Part shown: positions 32,159 through 36,052 of the stretch, piece by piece
Numbering within the stretch: position 1 is the first letter of the stretch
Layout of the letters: every line of letters begins with the position of its first letter
DNA from: an uncultured Eubacteriales bacterium
GTDB lineage: Bacteria; Bacillota; Clostridia; Lachnospirales; Lachnospiraceae
Length of the DNA stretch: 36,052 bases
Assembly: GCA_900316115.1 (NCBI GenBank)
Contig: ONBN01000020.1
Location: 1-36,052, forward strand
Reading direction: 5' to 3'
Translations under genes and position numbers: made by a program
The notes under the pieces: generated by a model
What the model was told of the DNA's origin: nothing
Databases searched by the model: none
The model's input: the letters and a program-made list of their open reading frames with translations, nothing else

Positions 32159-33028
32159 CTATTCAGAGAAGAAAGCTGCCTTGATTTTTTCAGTAGGCAT
32201 ATCCAGGCCTGTCCACAGACGGAAGGCTTCCGCACCCTGATACAGAAGCATATACATACCGTTAAAGGTAGGACAGCCTGCAAGCCTTGCTTCCCGAAGA
32301 AAACGGGTTTCTCTTGGGTTGTAGATCACATCGGAAACGATCAGATCCTTACGGTACATGGAGGTATCTGTGATAATGGTACCTTCAGTGTGTGGAGCCA
32401 TACCAAGGGATGTGGCATTTAAAAGCAGGTAGCTTTGTGAAATGGCGCTTTTCAAAGCCTGCTGATCCTGGTTTTCATGAAGGTGGGCATTACAGGGCAG
32501 GGTTTGGTTGATGTTATCCACAAGTTTTCTGGTACGATCCCAGAAACGGCTGGTTTTCCTGGCAAAAATGTGGATATCTTTTACTCCGTCCAGTGCGGCC
32601 TGTGCACAAATGGCAGTGGCAGCTCCACCGGCACCCATTATGGTAAGGGTCTTCCCGGTAAGGTCATAGCCTGCATCCTGGACAGCACGCATGTATCCCA
32701 TACCGTCTGTGTTATAGCCGATCAGTTTACCGTTATCATTTACAACCGTATTGATGGCACCGATCAAAGTGGCGGCAGGAGAAAACTCATCCACAAGTTC
32801 TACGGCTTTGTTCTTGTCCGGCATGGTCAGGTTAAAACCACGGATACCGCAGGTTTTCAGTCCCTGTACGGCAGCGGGAAGACCTTCTTCTCCTACATCA
32901 AAGCAAAGATATACGTAATCAAGCCCTAACAGGCGGAAGGCTTCATTGTGCATGGCTGGGGAAATGCTGTGGGCAACCGGGCTTCCAAGAAGAGCGGTGA
33001 GTTTTGTGTGGCCGGTGATTGGAATCAT
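32159..33028 (-). CDS. aroE: Shikimate dehydrogenase
   Basis: NADP(H)-dependent reduction of 3-dehydroshikimate to shikimate, 289 residues. GSPVAHSISPAMHN (15-28) binds shikimate, catalytic K72 in NLTMPDKN and D108 in NTDGM are present, and the nucleotide-binding GAGGAA is at 132-137. The NLTMPDK variant replaces the common NVTxPHK. GGAGGT precedes ATG 33028 on the minus strand. It is divergent from aroD, the preceding pathway step, and shares its promoter region. Confidence 0.94.
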   Translation of the reverse strand: MIPITGHTKLTALLGSPVAHSISPAMHNEAFRLLGLDYVYLCFDVGEEGLPAAVQGLKTCGIRGFNLTMPDKNKAVELVDEFSPAATLIGAINTVVNDNGKLIGYNTDGMGYMRAVQDAGYDLTGKTLTIMGAGGAATAICAQAALDGVKDIHIFARKTSRFWDRTRKLVDNINQTLPCNAHLHENQDQQALKSAISQSYLLLNATSLGMAPHTEGTIITDTSMYRKDLIVSDVIYNPRETRFLREARLAGCPTFNGMYMLLYQGAEAFRLWTGLDMPTEKIKAAFFSE

Positions 33029-33041
33029 AATATACCTCCGT

Positions 33042-33070
33042 TTTACAGATCTGTGCGATCATCATATTAT
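33042..33070 (+). promoter_or_regulatory. Promoter of aroD
   Basis: TTTACA (33042-33047), a 17-base spacer and TATTAT (33065-33070). Its -10 shares two bases with the -10 of the opposing aroE promoter. Confidence 0.6.
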
Positions 33071-33089
33071 TATTATTTTATTTCAGCAA
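33061..33089 (-). promoter_or_regulatory. Promoter of aroE
   Basis: On the minus strand TTGCTG (33089-33084), a 17-base spacer and TATGAT (33066-33061). It overlaps the aroD promoter, so the two cannot be occupied fully at once. Confidence 0.6.
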
Positions 33090-33106
33090 AAAGGAGATGT
33101 CAAGAA

Positions 33107-33871
33107 ATGACAAAACCCATTCAGGTAAAAAATCTTATATTGGGAGAGGGCATGCCCAAGATCTGTGTTCCTCTCACAGGAAGCAAGTCAGAAGAAATAT
33201 GTAAGCAGGCCGGGGATGCAAAGGCAGCAGGAGCGGAACTGGTGGAATGGAGAGCAGATTTTTACTGTGATCTTTGTAATGAGAACGCTTTAACGGACAC
33301 ATTGGAAAAACTGTCCCATATATTGGACGATATTCCGCTGTTATTTACCATCCGTACAAAATGCGAAGGTGGAAATATAGAATTATCTGCAGAAGAATAT
33401 GCAAGAATTAATCTGGCAGCAGCCAGGTCAAAGAAAGCAGATTTTGTGGATGTGGAAGTATTTGGAGAAGAAGAGAAGAAAAAATCTCTGATCTGCCAGC
33501 TGCAAAAAGAAGGCAGCAGAGTGATCGCTTCCAGTCATGATTTTGCAAAAACAGAAGAAAAAGAGTCTCTGGTTCAAAGATTTAAAAGGATGGATGCAAC
33601 AGGTGCCGACATTTTAAAAATAGCTGTAATGCCAAAAAAATTTGAAGATGTTGCGGCGATTATGCAGGCAACAAAGGAAATGCATACATATACCTGCAAA
33701 CCACTGATCTCCATGTCTATGGGAAGCATGGGATCTATCAGCAGGATTGCAGGAGAGAATTTTAGTTCCTGTCTTACATTTGCCACAGTAGGAGCTGCAT
33801 CTGCTCCCGGGCAGTTCCCGATAAAGGAACTCCGGGTGATGATGGAGGCACTTCATCAGGAAAACATATAA
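33107..33871 (+). CDS. aroD: Type I 3-dehydroquinate dehydratase
   Basis: Schiff-base enzyme converting 3-dehydroquinate to 3-dehydroshikimate, 254 residues. Residues of the class I active site are visible: E47 and R49 (VEWRAD), H144 in SSHDFAKT, the Schiff-base lysine K171 in DILKIAVMP, R213 in SISRIAGE and Q236 in APGQFPI. AAAGGAGATG precedes ATG 33107; longer in-frame readings would extend through the promoter region into aroE and are rejected. No terminator is seen after it. Confidence 0.94.
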   Translation: MTKPIQVKNLILGEGMPKICVPLTGSKSEEICKQAGDAKAAGAELVEWRADFYCDLCNENALTDTLEKLSHILDDIPLLFTIRTKCEGGNIELSAEEYARINLAAARSKKADFVDVEVFGEEEKKKSLICQLQKEGSRVIASSHDFAKTEEKESLVQRFKRMDATGADILKIAVMPKKFEDVAAIMQATKEMHTYTCKPLISMSMGSMGSISRIAGENFSSCLTFATVGAASAPGQFPIKELRVMMEALHQENI

Positions 33872-33904
33872 TCATTCAGAACAGGCAGGAAAAGAGAAAT
33901 TAGA

Positions 33905-33962
33905 AATAGAAATTAAAAATAGAAATTAAAAATAGAAATCAAAAATAGAAATCAAAAATAGA
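33905..33962. repeat. Tandem 13-base repeat, four copies and a partial
   Basis: Units AATAGAAATTAAA (33905-33917 and 33918-33930) and AATAGAAATCAAA (33931-33943 and 33944-33956), then a partial copy. The 245-base gap between aroD and spoIIGA otherwise holds the A-rich flanks of this array and the spoIIG promoter. The unit length is not a multiple of three and stops occur in all frames. Confidence 0.9.
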
Positions 33963-34005
33963 TAGAAAAAGATACAGAAGAGAAAGCTGGAAAAGAAAGA
34001 TAAAA

Positions 34006-34092
34006 AGTCGAAACATATCGGAAAATCACGAGAAATTCTAAGAATCTTCGTTGTTGTTTTGACAAAATCTGCACCCCCTATCACCTTATAAT
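34006..34092 (+). promoter_or_regulatory. Spo0A-type spoIIG promoter, 22-base spacer
   Basis: TTGACA (34059-34064) and TATAAT (34087-34092) are 22 bases apart, as in the Bacillus subtilis spoIIG promoter that needs Spo0A~P. The reverse strand of 34058-34066 reads TTTGTCAAA, an exact 0A box (TTTGTCRAA) over the -35. AGTCGAA (34006-34012) is one mismatch from TGTCGAA and lies about 90 bases before the likely start (near 34099), the same place as the upstream Spo0A site in B. subtilis. Confidence 0.8.
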
Positions 34093-34143
34093 GAATTCGC
34101 TCACCAAAGTGAAGGATTGACAGGTCATAGGGGGTTTTTATGT

Positions 34144-34983
34144 ATGAAAATATACATAGATATAGTCTTTGTGACAAATCTCTTAATGGACTATGTTCTT
34201 CTGCGAGCAGTTGGTACATATCTGTCCTGCTGCAAAAGCCGGAAGAGAACCTTTGCCGGGGCAGCGGCTGGCGCCCTGCTTTCCTGTCTGATTCTTTATG
34301 TACATATGGATGGGATTCTGACTGTAAGTATTCTGCTTCATGGGGGATGTGCCTGCTGTATGGCATTTCTGGCATATGGCTTAAAGCAGAAAGGACTTTT
34401 GGCAAAAGCAATTTTATCTTTGTATCTTGCTGCGTTTCTTGCCGGAGGATTGTGGGATATGCTTACCCGGGGAAGAAAGATGGTTTTTGGGATCTTTCTT
34501 ATTTTTTCGGCGGGCACGTATTTTTGCCTTATGTTTCTGGTTTACCTTTCGAAGGTGATGGACGTAAAAAGGAAGAATCTTTATCCGGTTGCCCTGTCTT
34601 ATCAGGGAAAAGTACAGTCATCTTATGGATTATATGACACAGGGAATCTGCTGACAGATCCGATCAGCGGAAAACCGGTTTCTGTTGTAAAACCGGAATT
34701 TCTGGCAGACTTGCTGCCTGGATCGCTGGCAGAAAAAGTAACACATTTAAAAGAGAACCCAGGGGAGATTGAAAGTACGGAGCTTGCAGGGCTGCATCCT
34801 CATTTCCTGATCTGCAGGACAGTGGGAGGAGAAAGGATGCTGCTGGCAGTGACACTGGAAGACCTGATCATTCACACTCCCAAAGAAGTGGTTCATATTG
34901 AAAGCCCGGTGTTGGTATTGCCAGAGGAACCCTCCGCTTTGGGGAAAGAGTACCAGGTGCTTTTGAATGCTAAATTGTTGTAA
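34144..34983 (+). CDS. spoIIGA: Sigma-E processing protease SpoIIGA
   Basis: Membrane-embedded aspartic protease that activates pro-sigma-E in the mother cell after a signal from SpoIIR. It has 279 residues: five membrane segments (about 4-26, 36-54, 58-78, 88-104, 114-135) and a C-terminal protease domain with [16 protein letters not shown] (164-179), in which D165-T166-G167 is the catalytic motif. ATG 34144 has AGGGGG 9 bases upstream. It is the first gene of the spoIIG operon, 17 bases before sigE. Confidence 0.93.
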   Translation: MKIYIDIVFVTNLLMDYVLLRAVGTYLSCCKSRKRTFAGAAAGALLSCLILYVHMDGILTVSILLHGGCACCMAFLAYGLKQKGLLAKAILSLYLAAFLAGGLWDMLTRGRKMVFGIFLIFSAGTYFCLMFLVYLSKVMDVKRKNLYPVALSYQGKVQSSYGLYDTGNLLTDPISGKPVSVVKPEFLADLLPGSLAEKVTHLKENPGEIESTELAGLHPHFLICRTVGGERMLLAVTLEDLIIHTPKEVVHIESPVLVLPEEPSALGKEYQVLLNAKLL

Positions 34984-35000
34984 CAGGAGGGGGAATATCT

Positions 35001-35729
35001 ATGAACAGAGCAGTTAATGCAAGCTATTATCCGTTTCAGCTTTTTTCCAGGTTTGTGTTCACAAGACCCAGGGAAATTTATTATATCGGAGGCAATGATA
35101 TCCTGCCACCACCCCTTACGCCGGAGCAGGAAAATGAGGTACTTGAATGTTTGGGGACAGAGCGGGAAAAAGAGGCCAAGGCGCTTCTTATTGAGCATAA
35201 TCTCAGGCTGGTTGTTTATATTGCGAAAAAATTTGACAATACAGGGGTAGGGGTAGAGGATCTGATCTCTATAGGAACCATAGGGCTGATCAAGGCAATC
35301 AATACCTTTAACCCTGTGAAAAAAATCAAACTGGCAACATATGCGTCCAGATGCATAGAAAATGAAATTTTGATGTACCTTCGCAGGAACAGTAAAACCA
35401 GGATGGAGGTTTCTATTGACGAGCCTTTAAATGTAGACTGGGACGGGAATGAACTGCTGCTGTCAGATATTCTGGGAACAGATGAGGATGTGATTTCCAG
35501 GCGTCTGGAGGATGAGGTGGAGATCACATTACTGGGGAAGGCAATTGCAAAACTTTCCCCAAGGGAACAGATGATCATCAAACTGCGTTTTGGCATCGGA
35601 AGGATGGAAGGACGGGAAAAAACACAGAAGGAAGTGGCTGACCTTCTGGGGATTTCCCAGTCCTATATTTCCAGGCTGGAAAAACGTATTATGAAGCGAT
35701 TAAGAAAAGAAATCGTAAAGTACGAGTAA
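35001..35729 (+). CDS. sigE: Sporulation sigma factor pro-sigma-E
   Basis: Early mother-cell sigma factor, 242 residues. An N-terminal pro-sequence covers about 1-27 (aromatic and basic, [13 protein letters not shown]) and is followed by EIYYIGG, which falls at the same residue numbers as the B. subtilis processing site (Y27/Y28). Region 2 has [10 protein letters not shown] and [19 protein letters not shown]; region 4 ends with [20 protein letters not shown]. The pro-sequence and its protease are both kept here, unlike sigK. AGGAGGGGG precedes ATG 35001. A sigG gene often follows in this group but none begins before the window ends. Confidence 0.95.
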   Translation: MNRAVNASYYPFQLFSRFVFTRPREIYYIGGNDILPPPLTPEQENEVLECLGTEREKEAKALLIEHNLRLVVYIAKKFDNTGVGVEDLISIGTIGLIKAINTFNPVKKIKLATYASRCIENEILMYLRRNSKTRMEVSIDEPLNVDWDGNELLLSDILGTDEDVISRRLEDEVEITLLGKAIAKLSPREQMIIKLRFGIGRMEGREKTQKEVADLLGISQSYISRLEKRIMKRLRKEIVKYE

Positions 35730-35787
35730 ATACGCAAATAAATATGCAAATTAAGATGCAAATAAATATGCGGATAAATACGCAAAT
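35728..35787. repeat. Tandem 12-base repeat, five copies, overlapping the sigE stop
   Basis: Units AAATACGCAAAT, AAATATGCAAAT, TAAGATGCAAAT, AAATATGCGGAT and AAATACGCAAAT run without gaps from the sigE stop codon. In one frame they encode the tetrapeptide N-(T/M/R)-Q/R-I, within a 31-codon reading from ATG 35744 to 35839 that lacks a ribosome binding site. Confidence 0.88.
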
Positions 35788-35847
35788 AGAAATGAGAAGG
35801 CAGATAGGAATAATAGCGAAGGCAGAAATACAGATTTAAAATTACAG

Positions 35848-35891
35848 AAGCATGGTTTCTGGAAAAGACTTACTCCGGGGATCATGCTTTT
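35848..35891 (+). terminator. Probable terminator of the spoIIG operon
   Basis: AAGCATG (35848-35854) pairs with CATGCTT (35883-35889), with a weaker inner CTGG/CCGG pairing, and T residues run to 35891. Confidence 0.5.
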
Positions 35892-36052
35892 GGTATGTGA
35901 ATTAATAAATAGAGTGCATAAAGCTGTTGCATATGCAGATACTATCACAAAAGAATAGTCTGCAAATAAAAAGTCAAGTAGAAATTAATGAACTTTGAAA
36001 ATTTATACAGGTTGAACGTAAGACACGAAAATAAGACCACCGCGATGCGCTA
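35892..36052. other. Right end of the window, no gene seen
   Basis: TGCAG-ACTAT (35934-35945) can pair with ATAGT-CTGCA (35955-35964) around a 9-base loop. TTGAAA at 35995-36000 is a possible -35 with only a poor -10 (TAAGAC) after it. No coding start with a ribosome binding site is seen before the window ends. Confidence 0.4.

Noticed and set aside
32948-33106. An N-terminal extension of aroD by 53 residues.
   Set aside because: It would run through the aroE start and both promoters; the family begins at ATG 33107, which has a strong ribosome binding site.
33905-35787. Possible CRISPR arrays in the short repeats.
   Set aside because: Units are 12-13 bases, directly adjacent without spacers, and no cas genes are present.
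35744-35839. A 31-codon gene encoding N-x-Q-I repeats after sigE.
   Set aside because: There is no ribosome binding site and the reading consists mainly of the tandem repeat; kept only as a note in the repeat entry.
35751-35948. A hydrophobic minus-strand reading frame after sigE.
   Set aside because: It is made by the reverse of the tandem repeat and A-rich DNA and has no ribosome binding site or recognisable family.

Overview
The window reads as a chromosomal core segment of an anaerobic, endospore-forming, low-to-medium GC Firmicute, most probably a Lachnospiraceae member (Blautia/Dorea-like; genus not established). The basis is the set of families and their order: a cysteine desulfurase/ThiI pair, IreB-RuvX-DUF1292, an intact sigK, spoIIGA-sigE, a T-box thrS, and two large proteins resembling families I associate with Lachnospiraceae (DUF5717 and DUF5716). 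I see no transposase, integrase, phage gene, rRNA, tRNA or CRISPR array.

Layout. 1-200: short repeats and a terminator of an upstream unit. 202-4965 (+): PAP2 phosphatase, prmA, rsmE, a cysteine desulfurase and thiI, mostly rRNA, ribosomal-protein and tRNA modification. 5049-5285 (-): a small HPr-like protein that lacks the phosphorylatable histidine. 5559-12582 (+): mtaB, then an ireB-ruvX-DUF1292 cluster followed by RNase J, a YlbF-like protein, a short MltG-like membrane protein, an O-methyltransferase (TrmR-like) and a U32 protein (TrhP-like). The order resembles the Bacillus yrzL-yrrK-yrzB-yrrL-yrrM-yrrN-yrrO cluster, and the last two genes probably make 5-methoxyuridine at tRNA position 34.

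12622-13263 (-): a sigK-type sporulation sigma factor with no visible pro-sequence and a sigma-K-like promoter of its own. Divergent from it, 13421-19040 (+) is the least understood part of the window: a three-gene operon encoding an 1179-residue beta-domain/helical-repeat protein, a degenerate Hsp70/actin-fold protein and a TPR protein. This is my best candidate for an undescribed system. 19257-21604 (+): a polar amino-acid ABC importer (binding protein, permease, ATPase). 21752-27186 (+): purB, lemA, a DUF2207 membrane protein and purA, so the two enzymes of AMP branch synthesis flank a LemA/DUF2207 pair. 27261-29710 (+): a membrane-anchored HAD phosphatase, a SEC-C protein and a YdcF/SanA-like protein, with a structured 225-base intergenic segment.

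29720-32017 (+): consensus promoter, threonine T-box (specifier ACC) and thrS. 32159-33871: divergent aroE (-) and aroD (+) sharing overlapping promoters. 34006-35729 (+): the spoIIG operon (spoIIGA, sigE) behind a promoter with a 22-base spacer and Spo0A boxes, as in Bacillus subtilis. Short A-rich tandem repeats flank this operon on both sides.

Together the genes describe translation and tRNA maintenance, RNA turnover, purine and shikimate steps, and two regulators of mother-cell sporulation (sigma E with its protease, and sigma K). All promoter, hairpin and start-site calls were made by eye; no database search or folding program was run.
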